Source: Hyphomicrobium sp. (lineage in GTDB: Bacteria; Pseudomonadota; Alphaproteobacteria; Rhizobiales; Hyphomicrobiaceae). From it: 64,000 nucleotides of DNA. A model generated the notes under the pieces. The model was given only the letters and a program-made list of their open reading frames with translations. It was not told the origin of the DNA and searched no databases. Location of the stretch: NCBI RefSeq assembly GCF_019753045.1, contig NZ_JAIELN010000020.1:1-64000 (forward strand), given 5' to 3'. Made by a program: the position numbers and the translations under genes. Numbering within the stretch: the first letter of the stretch is position 1; each line of letters starts with the position of its first letter. This document shows, in pieces, positions 26,450 through 34,556 of the stretch.

Positions 26450-26590
26450 TTGACACTCCCATTTACGCTCATCGGCAAATATTATATTTCGGCGATGATG
26501 GCCTGACATTTATCGTGCTTTTACATATTACTAGCTGGTTAATGGCAGTCCGGCATCGTCCGCCCTAGTCTGGCGCAATCCACGCTTTCT

Positions 26591-26610
26591 TGGTACCCCG
26601 CTGGTACCCT
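26591..26610. repeat. Paired TGGTACCCY repeats, possible integrase arm sites (left)
   Basis: Two 9-mers, TGGTACCCC and TGGTACCCT, two bases apart, 18 bp before the integrase ATG. The same pair in the opposite order lies at 33596-33615 near the right end. Paired short repeats at both ends of an island are what tyrosine-recombinase arm sites look like; no binding data. Confidence 0.45.
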
Positions 26611-26627
26611 AATAGTTCGAGTTCGAA

Positions 26628-28058
26628 ATGTCCCGCAAGCTCACAGCCCGCTTCGTTGAAACCCTCAAAGCAAACGGCCACCGCACCGATTTTCGAGACG
26701 CTGCCGTATCGGGCCTAGAGCTTCGTCTCAGCCAATCGGGCGTGAAGTCATGGGCGCTTCGATATCGCCGGCAGAGCGATCGCGCCAAACGGATCATCAC
26801 CCTAGGAACATTCCCCGAATACTCGCTCGATGACGCTCGCAATTGGGCGGAAGACCGAAAGCGTGAGATTGCGCGCGGCGAAGACCCCGCCGCGGGCAAG
26901 CGCGCACGCAAAGAGGCGGTTACGTTTAGGGAGCTGGCGGAAGATTGGGTCGAGCGGCACGGCAAAGTCAATAAGTCGGAGCGCGCCCTTCGCGACGATC
27001 AATCGATGCTTGCTCGGCATATCAATCCCGAGCTCGGCTCAATGAAAGCGGTCGAGGTTCGGAAGCGGGATATTATTCGGCTTCTGGACATCGTCGGGGC
27101 CAAAGACGATGCGCGCGCGGGAGAGCGACCGGCAACGAAGCAGAAGCGCCTTGCGAAACCCCAGCGCCGCGGAAACGCTGCCGCCGCCAATAAAGGCGCG
27201 ACGAAAGCTCCACGTCGCATGACGCATCGTCCGAACCGTGTGTTTGAAGTTGTGCGCACAATTTTTCGTTGGGCCGTCGGTCGCGACGTTCTTCAAATTG
27301 ATCCGACCGTCGGCATATCGCCGCCGATCAAACGTGAGAAGGCGCGAGAGCGCGAGCTAACGGTCGATGAAATACGGAAGCTGTGGGCTGCCCTCGAGGC
27401 GACGCCAGTCGAACGCCGAAAATTGCCTAAGGGATCGCCGACGGGCGAGCGCGTGGTTGGAGAACGCGAACTGCGTATGACTCGCGCGACCGCATTGGCC
27501 ATTCAGATTTCGCTCGTCACAGCCCAGCGCATTGGAGAGGTCGCCGGCATCGCAAGGTCCGAGCTGGACCTGAACGATACGGCGCCCATTTGGATCATTC
27601 CGCGCGAGCGGACAAAGAACGGCGAGCCGAACCGCGTACCCCTATCGCCGTTGGCAGTGAAGCTGATCCGCGCAGCCATGGCGCTAAGTGAAGGCAATAA
27701 GACTTGGCTCTTCCCCAGCGCTACCGATGCCGAGAAGACGATTGATCCGCACGCGCCAACGAAGGCCGTCGAACGCTCACGCAAAGCGCTCGGTATAGGA
27801 AACTTTCGCATTCACGATTTGCGGCGCACGGCTGCAACCGGAATGGCAAAGCTCGGAATCAATCCGCATACTGTCTCGCTTGTACTGAACCACATCAGCG
27901 TCCGCCGCGGCACGGTTACGGGCAAGGTGTACGATCAATATACCTATGATCCTGAAAAGAGAGACGCGCTGAGGAAATGGGGCGCGCAATTGGAACGAAT
28001 CATTGCGGGCGTTGCGGACGCAAATGTCGTGTCAATCGACCATGCAGAATTCGCGTGA
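26628..28058 (+). CDS. int: P4-type tyrosine integrase
   Basis: 476 residues. The N-terminal DUF4102-type arm-binding domain (about 1-90, GLELRLSQSGVKSWALRYR), a core-binding domain (about 95-190) and the catalytic domain (about 235-460). The catalytic Arg is in AQRIGEVAGIARSELDL, the HxxR box in HDLRRTAATGMAKLGI, and the nucleophile Tyr in YDQYTYDPEKRDALRKW. All expected catalytic residues are present, so the enzyme may be active. Its place just inside the left repeat and the tRNA target agree with site-specific integration in tRNA-fMet. Confidence 0.95.
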   Translation: MSRKLTARFVETLKANGHRTDFRDAAVSGLELRLSQSGVKSWALRYRRQSDRAKRIITLGTFPEYSLDDARNWAEDRKREIARGEDPAAGKRARKEAVTFRELAEDWVERHGKVNKSERALRDDQSMLARHINPELGSMKAVEVRKRDIIRLLDIVGAKDDARAGERPATKQKRLAKPQRRGNAAAANKGATKAPRRMTHRPNRVFEVVRTIFRWAVGRDVLQIDPTVGISPPIKREKARERELTVDEIRKLWAALEATPVERRKLPKGSPTGERVVGERELRMTRATALAIQISLVTAQRIGEVAGIARSELDLNDTAPIWIIPRERTKNGEPNRVPLSPLAVKLIRAAMALSEGNKTWLFPSATDAEKTIDPHAPTKAVERSRKALGIGNFRIHDLRRTAATGMAKLGINPHTVSLVLNHISVRRGTVTGKVYDQYTYDPEKRDALRKWGAQLERIIAGVADANVVSIDHAEFA

Positions 28059-28158
28059 TGAATGGATAACAGCATCGGTCCGTGCCGTTTGAAACTCGGA
28101 AAACTCGTGATAAGCCTCAATAGAGGTACGCCGCGATTCCGCGTCAGGACTGAGCGAT

Positions 28159-29436
28159 ATGGGGACCCTGAAACACCGCTTCAGCTCGAATACCGGCCTT
28201 TTAGACGCGCGAGGAACGGCACAGGTTCTTTGCAGTCTTTCGGCGCGATTTAGCGCTGTAGAATTTGCAGATTACTGCACGATTGCAGAACAAGTTGTTC
28301 TTCGCGATCAAATTATTATCGTCGGTAAACGTGATCGGCTGTCGAGAGCCCAGGCTCTAGCGTTAAAGCCATTTTTTGATGCGGGCATTTTTGTATCGCT
28401 CGACGAGGCGTTCAAAATCCCGGAGCTTGCTAGTGATCCTCGACAGCTTCGAGCGACCATTTCTGCAATTGAACGAGGGCTAACAACGGCAACTGTTGAG
28501 GATGCAACCTTTGAAGCAAGGCGCGTGTTGGGCGGCGAAGCTCATTTCGGGATTCCGGCCACGCCACTGCTGCGCCAGCTCCAACACTTTGGCTTGGTCC
28601 GTCGGCCATGCATTGAAAACACTGTTTGGGATTTAGCGGCTCAATACCGACGGCTCTCCGACATCGCCGCAGAAATCAGGCGCCACTATCAAGCAATGGC
28701 CGCGCTGCCGCAGGTTGCGATTCCTCCGATCGCGTTGCGCGCCATTCAACGCAGCAAAACGTTCGAACAAATCGTATTTGAAATTTTTGAATTGCGGAAA
28801 GAATTTACGCCGTTGCGTACGCATCTGCGCGAGATCGAAGATCGCCTCCGCGAGGGCCGTCTTTCGCCTACGGATGCGCTAGAACTCGAGAAGACGTGGC
28901 GCGAGCGGTGGGTTCGAATAGCCGATAGGTTGCAATGCTCCAGCCGGTTAGCACTAGCGCGTACATCACTCCCGCTTCTAAAAGAGGGCGCAAAGATAGC
29001 GATGGCTGTGATTATGCAAGATGCCAAAGAAGCTGTCGCGGCGACCTTTGGACTGCTCAGTGCAGGAATGGATACGCTCGAAGATGTGGACGTATTGGGA
29101 ACTTTGCAGGTTCGGCCGGTTCATCGATCCGTTTCGAATTTTCTTTCCGCTTCTGATCAGGACCTTGTCCGCTCGGTTGCGCGCATTTTTGAGACTGACT
29201 TTGTGCGCCTAGACGGTGATATGCGTGCGCTCGCCTATCAGCCCGGAAGCCCGTGGCGTCTGGCGGTTGACGGCCATCAGACGCAAACTGCGCAAAATGC
29301 GCCTCAAAAGCAAGCGCGCCCTCAATGGCCGGCACCCACTCGGCAACGTTTCGACTTACCGCAAGGAAATCACTCAAGCATTCGGCAGCCCGTTTCTAAC
29401 TCGAATCGTAAGCCTCCGGGCTGGAGTTCGCTTTAG
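28159..29436 (+). CDS. Unknown island protein, 425 residues
   Basis: Soluble protein, 101 bp after int on the same strand. An alpha/beta-looking N-terminal part (about 1-140; FADYCTIAEQVVLRDQIIIVGKR contains a hydrophobic strand IIIVG after a helix) is followed by a mostly helical, charged middle (about 150-300; a heptad-like stretch REIEDRLREGRLSPTDALEL) and a low-complexity C-terminal tail rich in Gln, Pro, Ser. I do not recognise a family and see no nuclease, ATPase or methyltransferase motif. Being the only large intact cargo gene beside int, it is the most likely payload. Confidence 0.7.
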   Translation: MGTLKHRFSSNTGLLDARGTAQVLCSLSARFSAVEFADYCTIAEQVVLRDQIIIVGKRDRLSRAQALALKPFFDAGIFVSLDEAFKIPELASDPRQLRATISAIERGLTTATVEDATFEARRVLGGEAHFGIPATPLLRQLQHFGLVRRPCIENTVWDLAAQYRRLSDIAAEIRRHYQAMAALPQVAIPPIALRAIQRSKTFEQIVFEIFELRKEFTPLRTHLREIEDRLREGRLSPTDALELEKTWRERWVRIADRLQCSSRLALARTSLPLLKEGAKIAMAVIMQDAKEAVAATFGLLSAGMDTLEDVDVLGTLQVRPVHRSVSNFLSASDQDLVRSVARIFETDFVRLDGDMRALAYQPGSPWRLAVDGHQTQTAQNAPQKQARPQWPAPTRQRFDLPQGNHSSIRQPVSNSNRKPPGWSSL

Positions 29437-29487
29437 ATACGGCGCCACCGCCCGATCAGCAACACTCTCGGTTCCAATTAGAATTTC

Positions 29488-29525
29488 AGGCCGACCGGCT
29501 AGACCCCGGATCGGCCTTTCTTTTT
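29488..29525 (+). terminator. Intrinsic terminator after the 425-residue gene
   Basis: Stem AGGCCGA/TCGGCCT with a 16-nt loop followed by TTCTTTTT. It sits between the convergent ends at 29436 and 29525. Confidence 0.75.
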
Positions 29526-29746
29526 CAGGCGGCGATTTTCAGTCCATTGATCCAATCCTCGACTTCGCTCGCGAGCCACGCGACGCGCCGATTTCCAAGC
29601 TTCCTTGGTCTCGGAAATGACCCCTCCTGCATCCAAGCATAAATCGAAGCCCGCGATGCGCTAGTCATGTGCATGACTGCTGAAAGGCCCAGCAACCGCA
29701 CAGCCGGCGCGACAGGACGATCAGAAGATTCGGATGTTCGTATCAT
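29525..29746 (-). CDS. AlpA-like excisionase/regulator
   Basis: 73 residues from the ATG at 29746 (GGAG upstream); a longer in-frame ORF reaches 29890. The sequence VRLLGLSAVMHMTSASRASI then YAWMQEGSFPRPRKLG, RRVAWLASEVEDWI is the typical AlpA/phage-regulator winged helix, with PRPRKLG and W(x)4EVEDW. Such proteins act as recombination directionality factors or activators of integrase genes in P4-like elements. Confidence 0.85.
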   Translation of the reverse strand: MIRTSESSDRPVAPAVRLLGLSAVMHMTSASRASIYAWMQEGSFPRPRKLGNRRVAWLASEVEDWINGLKIAA

Positions 29747-30371
29747 TTGAGGAACTCCAGGGTTGATGCTGGAGCGGAGTTTCAGCTCGGAACTGCGTTT
29801 GCGCAAATCGATGCGTTCCGTGAGCGTCTGTTGACGTACAAAACTATTTCGACGGATGCCGATATTTGAGCAGCAGCTTTCTGGCCTCATTGCGAACGCC
29901 TACTACGAAAGCCTACAGCCCCGCTGAGACCATTAAGTAGACCGTAATTTTTGGCTCTTCGTCCGTGGCCGTTCGAGAGTCTGAATTACTGGCGTCCGGC
30001 CAAACGCAACGTTACGGGCCCCCGCTCGGCTTTGGTGCTTTTCGGCGGAGTCCGGAAACAATGGCTCAATAAACCGGCGACGGTGTTCATTGGGTTGGTG
30101 CGAAAAATAAGTTCGAAGGTCTTCTTCGGTCGATGTTGATCGAGCATTATTTCCGGCAGAAAATAAGCCGGAGAGGCTGGCTCGTGGTCGCCTTAGCGTT
30201 CGCGTCGCTGGGTTACCTCTTACTTCTTATCCCCAGCACTGAATTGTTCTTGAATGTACTGCATGCGATTTTGAAATCGCTCGTGTGACACCTTGAAGTC
30301 TATCGAATTGTCTCATTCGCGATTGCTCGTCGGCTAACGTAATTGAGATTTACGGCAGTCTCGCGTGCCGA
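29747..30371. other. Gene-poor stretch in the island
   Basis: About 620 bp between the AlpA-like gene and the tape-measure remnant, with only short chance ORFs. Noticeably AT-richer than the flanking chromosome. No repeat, RNA gene or promoter I can defend. Confidence 0.4.
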
Positions 30372-31466
30372 TCACCGCACCAAATAATTTCTGTTGTTGC
30401 GATATCTCTTAGCGACTTCGCCGGCCGCGTCATTTATGAGGCCCGGCGCGTTCTTGGCGAACATCTGTTCGGCGGCTTGATACATCTTCGCGATCGTCGC
30501 TTCGGTCGCGTCGCCGGTAATCGTGATGGCGACGTTCGTGACGTTCGATCCGCCCATTCCGCTCGCACTTACACCCAGCGAGCCGTTCGGGCCGCGCCTC
30601 AACGGAATGATCGCTTCCGGACCGTCTTCGCCCGCTACGCCCATGCCGCCGTTGAACGCGAAGTTCGTCGGCTTATCGACGATGCCGCCGGATGCGAACG
30701 CCGTGACAGTCGGCGCCCACGAACCAAGCCCGACGTCGCCGCCCGCGCCGAATAGGCCGCTGAACATTCCGCCTATATCGAAGCCGCCTGAACCGCCGCC
30801 GTTCAGAACCCCGCTAACCGCGACTTCGGCCGTCAGCATGCCGTCATTTGCGAGCTTCCGAAGTTCGCCCTGCGTCTTGCCGGTCTCGCGCGAGAGAATA
30901 CGAATAATCTCGGTCGCTTGCTCGTTTACCGAGTTGAATTCTTGGCCGCGAAACACGCCCGAATTCAACGACTGAGAGAACTGAATCAGCGCTTCTTTGC
31001 CGCTCTGCGTAGCGTTGCCGGAAACGACGAGCGCTTTATAGAGCGTTTCGTTTAGCCGAACCTGATCAGACGTCGAAATTTTCAGGTTGTTGAGCGCCGC
31101 GGCGTTCCGCGAATAGATATCGGCGAGCGCGCCGACGGGCGCGTTTGAGCGCTGAGCCGCAGCCGTCAAGGCGTCCAGAATGCTTGTCGCAGTAACGCCC
31201 TCTTGCGCAAACAGCGCAAGCCGGGATTTCGTCATCGCGAAAGTGTCGCCGGCCTGAATAAATTCTTTGGAGCTGAACGCGCCCGCGAGCCCGACAAGTG
31301 CGCCTTGAACCGAAAAGATTTGCGAGGCGAAACTGCGAACGATGCTTCCGGTCGTAGCAACGCCGCTGCGCATAGATCCGAGCGCGTTATTGAAAGCCCG
31401 TGCGCCGGCTGTAGCACCGCTACTATCGATAATTGCTGCGATCGTTATTGCACTGGCGTCACTCAT
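30372..31466 (-). pseudogene. Phage tail tape-measure gene, internally deleted
   Basis: 364 residues, in frame. The N-terminal 230 residues match the tape-measure N-terminal domain (QAGDTFAMTKSRLALFAQEG, FSQSLNSGVFRGQEFNSVNE, LRKLANDGMLTAEV), and then the sequence jumps straight to the usual C-terminal end (FASGGIVDKPTNFAFNGG, GEDGPEAIIPL). The long helical middle that sets tail length is missing; intact proteins are usually 600 to over 1,000 residues. No other tail gene is near. Hence a relic of a prophage, though the frame remains open. Confidence 0.8.
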
Positions 31467-31789
31467 CTTCGGCTCGCTTTAGAACAGAATTGACGTCAGC
31501 GAGAGTGAAGATGCGCGAGAGGATACGCAAGTTTAGTGATGGAGCGGGCTCATTGAGATGCCAAGGATGGGAAGGCTAAGGTTCGGCTTTTGCAGCATGG
31601 AAAACAACTTCACACGCTCCGACGGCGTTCACTCGCTTGAAATTGGCAAAGGCGCAAGTTCCAGCGCTCTCTTAAATGTTACTCGGTATACGTTGTTAAA
31701 TTGCCGTAGCCGCCACTTGTTGCATGGTTTGATGTTAGAATACTCACGTTTCTTATATTGCAAATATTTAAAACGGAGAATTTCTAGTG
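31467..31789. other. AT-richer gap with the upstream region of the next gene
   Basis: About 320 bp with no supported gene. The part 31730-31790 is AT-rich (TATATTGCAAATATTTAAAA) and leads into a CGGAGA ribosome site, so it probably holds the promoter of the secreted-protein gene. Confidence 0.4.
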
Positions 31790-32665
31790 ATGCGAGTGCG
31801 CTTCATAGCGTTCGCGGCAGCGCTTTATCTTGCCGTCGTCCCCAATGCAAACGCTCAGTCAAATGACGAAGTGGCAATTGGTCCGGTCGAATACACTCAA
31901 GATGTCAACGGAGTGCCTGTGACCATATCTGCGACTTCGTTTGTCAAGCTCGTAACCACCGACAGTAAACTTTCACTGCATGTTCGAGTTCTGGGCGACT
32001 TGATTGATCTTCAGAAAAAGATCGGTGCTATCGTGGATACGTTCAATTTGCCGAGCAATAACTGTGGCAGTTACAGCCCAAATAATCCCGTCGTATCCAT
32101 CCCTCGCAAAGAACTTAAGCCAACCGCGGATGGCGCTGTTTTCTCAATAGGCGGCAGCGTTACCATGTGGCAGTGCGTTCAAAATCCTGTCCCCAACTCT
32201 AAGCTCGATTGGGAGATTCGGAACGTTGGCTTCGGCATTAAAACCAAGGTGCCCGTGGTCAGGACTTGGCCAGGAAATCCCATCAAGACAATTCTCGTGA
32301 CACAGCCTTTCGATGCGGACTTGCCAGTTTATCTCGTCAAAAACAATGAGCATGCTGTTGGTGTTCAGTTTAGCAAACCGGACATCGAGTTGAAGGGGAA
32401 TCTGGCCTTCATTACAAAAGGCGTTTTAAAGATCGCGGGTATCAACATCAATGACAAGGCCTACGATGCTCTGCAAAAAGCGATTGACCCGCAAAAATTG
32501 TCCTTGGCTATTCCAGAAGAAGTTATGAAGTACAATCCTATTATTGAGAGCGCACGCCTCTTCGATAGCGGTGGGCATTTGACAGCGGAAATTTCGATGT
32601 CCGCGCTTGTGCCCGCCGACACGATCAACGCGCTGATCAAGGAGTTGATGGCCAAGAAGGCATAA
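31790..32665 (+). CDS. Exported hypothetical protein of the island
   Basis: 291 residues from ATG 31790 with a signal peptide ending in PNANAQ. The mature protein is all-beta looking with a Cys pair (NNCGSYSP, MWQCVQNP) and a helical C-terminal part. Lower GC than the chromosome around it, with AT-rich codons, which supports recent arrival. I do not recognise the family. The repeated ADTINALIKEL end resembles lipid-binding beta/alpha-wrap proteins only loosely. Confidence 0.7.
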   Translation: MRVRFIAFAAALYLAVVPNANAQSNDEVAIGPVEYTQDVNGVPVTISATSFVKLVTTDSKLSLHVRVLGDLIDLQKKIGAIVDTFNLPSNNCGSYSPNNPVVSIPRKELKPTADGAVFSIGGSVTMWQCVQNPVPNSKLDWEIRNVGFGIKTKVPVVRTWPGNPIKTILVTQPFDADLPVYLVKNNEHAVGVQFSKPDIELKGNLAFITKGVLKIAGININDKAYDALQKAIDPQKLSLAIPEEVMKYNPIIESARLFDSGGHLTAEISMSALVPADTINALIKELMAKKA

Positions 32666-32877
32666 TTATGCGTTTAGAACTGCGACGCGCTGCCGCCACA
32701 TCAAAGCGACAGCGCGTTCAGAAAAGTGCGGGCGTTCCGGCTGTTGAATCAGGAACCGCCCAATGCGGCCGGTGGCACCAATTCTTATTTTAACTACGGT
32801 CCTTATCTAAAATTTTATCTCGCAAATTATCGGGAAATCCAAGGCATTGGGGTATGCGTTGGGTAGGGAGCTGTATT

Positions 32878-33210
32878 GTGTCTGACGAAACAGAAAGTTG
32901 GGGTCAAAAGCACGTCAGCGCCGGAGAGCTGGCCCTATGGGTAATCGGGTTCGCTGTTGTCATCGCGACTGTTATTGGGCTACCCGACTTTTCGAGCAAA
33001 CGTCCGGTCACCGCGCCGACGACTTCGCGTACAGCAGCCGTCTCTTGCGATGAATTTAACGTCTGCACACCGTCGAATGCCAGTGCGCATGTCAAACTTT
33101 GCAATGCCATAATGAGCGAGGGACGTGCTTACGTGGCAGAAAGAAAATTTGATTTGGCTGTTCAGGCAAGCCTCCGAGCTAGCCAAATGGGATGCGATGA
33201 TTCGAATTAG
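32878..33210 (+). CDS. Hypothetical membrane-anchored protein
   Basis: 110 residues from a GTG at 32878, with AGGGAG seven bases upstream; an ATG at 32854 is in frame but lacks a ribosome site. One transmembrane helix (about 18-40), then an extracytoplasmic part with four cysteines (SCDEFNVC, LCNAIM, MGCDDSN) and a helix-turn-helix-like repeat (EGRAYVAERKFDLAVQASLRA) that looks like one TPR-like hairpin. Function unknown. Confidence 0.6.
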   Translation: MSDETESWGQKHVSAGELALWVIGFAVVIATVIGLPDFSSKRPVTAPTTSRTAAVSCDEFNVCTPSNASAHVKLCNAIMSEGRAYVAERKFDLAVQASLRASQMGCDDSN

Positions 33211-33222
33211 TTTTCGCCAGCC

Positions 33223-33430
33223 TTAAAACAATCCCGGTTGTCCTTCGTACTTTTTCGATTTCGCCTTCCTCGTCGGCGCCTGCTCCGTCATCGTCCAACA
33301 ACCGTCGTCTTCAAAGGTACGCAGCACAGCCTTCACGTCAGCTGGCGAAGCGTCCTTCTCACCAAGCCACGTCGCCCGATCCTCAGGCCGAAGGATCGCA
33401 GGCATTCTGTCCGTAATCTTCGCAATGAGC
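33223..33430 (-). pseudogene. C-terminal fragment of a SRAP (YedK-type) peptidase gene
   Basis: The frame reads ANALIAKITDRMPAILRPED and then WLGEKDASPADVKAVLRTF, the conserved end of SOS-response-associated peptidases, ending in the common basic tail. The catalytic N-terminal Cys2 and the rest of the protein (about 150 residues) are missing. The match starts near 33430 with unrelated sequence before it, so the gene was cut by rearrangement, perhaps at island entry. A 60-codon ORF from 33405 is what remains open. Confidence 0.7.
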
Positions 33431-33595
33431 GCGTTGGCCCGGTATCTCGGGGGCCATCGTTACTATTGGCGTGGTCGTCGGCGTTGTGCGTGGAGTAGTT
33501 CGGGGTGCCTCTTTATCTCGCGAGCCGGCCAGCCTTTAGCACGCGCCCCTAAGCGCATGGGATTCGGGAAGCGGCCATCTCCGATCATGCGCGCG

Positions 33596-33615
33596 TGGTA
33601 CCCTATTGGTACCCC
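33596..33615. repeat. Paired TGGTACCCY repeats, possible integrase arm sites (right)
   Basis: TGGTACCCT and TGGTACCCC two bases apart, 60 bp inside the right attachment repeat. Mirror order of the pair at 26591-26610. The rest of 33431-33675 holds no gene. Confidence 0.45.
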
Positions 33616-33675
33616 AGCATCGAAATTTGCCATTTTGAATGGCGCAATAAAATCGATTTTTGCTTGTTTTTCAGT

Positions 33676-33752
<77 letters not shown>

Positions 33753-33801
33753 TCACCAAAACGCGCGGCCCGGTATGGCTTGCGCGTCCGTAGGATAAAC
33801 A

Positions 33802-33825
33802 AGGCCGCTCGTTTCGGAGCGGCCT
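33802..33825 (-). terminator. Hairpin upstream of the tRNA
   Basis: Perfect 9-bp stem AGGCCGCTC/GAGCGGCCT with a 6-nt loop, followed on the minus strand by TGTTTATC. It may end transcripts from the gene at 33973. Confidence 0.5.
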
Positions 33826-33972
33826 CTGCCCGCCGTATAGCACAAAAAAATCGTCTGGAAACCCCTATCTTCAGATTTCGTCGAGACGCCTCCTGCGACG
33901 GCGAGAATCCAGCCTAAACACGCGCCCGATCACGCGGAGGACGACGGTACTGAGCACAAGTGTCGCGTGCCG

Positions 33973-34332
33973 CTAGGGCTCTTGGGAGCGAAAGCGAAGG
34001 CCCGCGATGTTCAACCCCGTCTGATCCAGAGATTCCGCAACCAGGTATGAGGCCGTTACGTCGCGACGGTAGGCGACGGCAACGACCTTCTGAGGCTTGC
34101 GAACTCGCGGCCGCTGGCGCGACACGGTCGGCTTGGCACGGGTACGTGCGTAGGCCTGCTGCTTGGCGATGGCCTTACCCAAGTGACCGCCAAGCGCCAT
34201 GTACCCGCCCGACCAATTCGTGCCGATCACCAACGAGGCATCGCTGAGGCCCTGAGCGAAGCTGCTGCGGACGTCAGCCAAAGTTGCTGCGGCACATATG
34301 AGGGCAATCGCCACAAACCTGAGAAACGCCAT
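33973..34332 (-). CDS. Small exported basic protein
   Basis: 119 residues with a signal peptide ending in SSFAQG, then GTNWSGGYMALGGHLGKAIA and a basic Arg/Lys/Pro-rich middle. I do not recognise the family. No clear ribosome site is seen. The 220 bp upstream (34333-34556) is AT-richer and holds only the probable promoter. Confidence 0.55.
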   Translation of the reverse strand: MAFLRFVAIALICAAATLADVRSSFAQGLSDASLVIGTNWSGGYMALGGHLGKAIAKQQAYARTRAKPTVSRQRPRVRKPQKVVAVAYRRDVTASYLVAESLDQTGLNIAGLRFRSQEP

Positions 34333-34556
34333 TGCATTCGGTCCGATGTTTAATGATTCTGGCTATATAGAGAGTCCGCAATGCTTCGGTAAACAAAAAG
34401 TTAATTTATTTTCCAATTCGACCCATTCCGGGTCATTTCTTTAGAAAAAACGCTTTTCCGATTTATTTCGCCAATTCGGGATTCCGGCTCGATTCGATAG
34501 GCCAATTCGCCCAGCCCATTGCTCTCTTTCGAAAGCCAGCCCTCAGTGCGGCCCCA

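Noticed and set aside
26401-26480. A second tRNA-Met gene
   Set aside because: Identity to tRNA-fMet stops after the anticodon loop; the 5' half is unrelated, so it is an attachment remnant.
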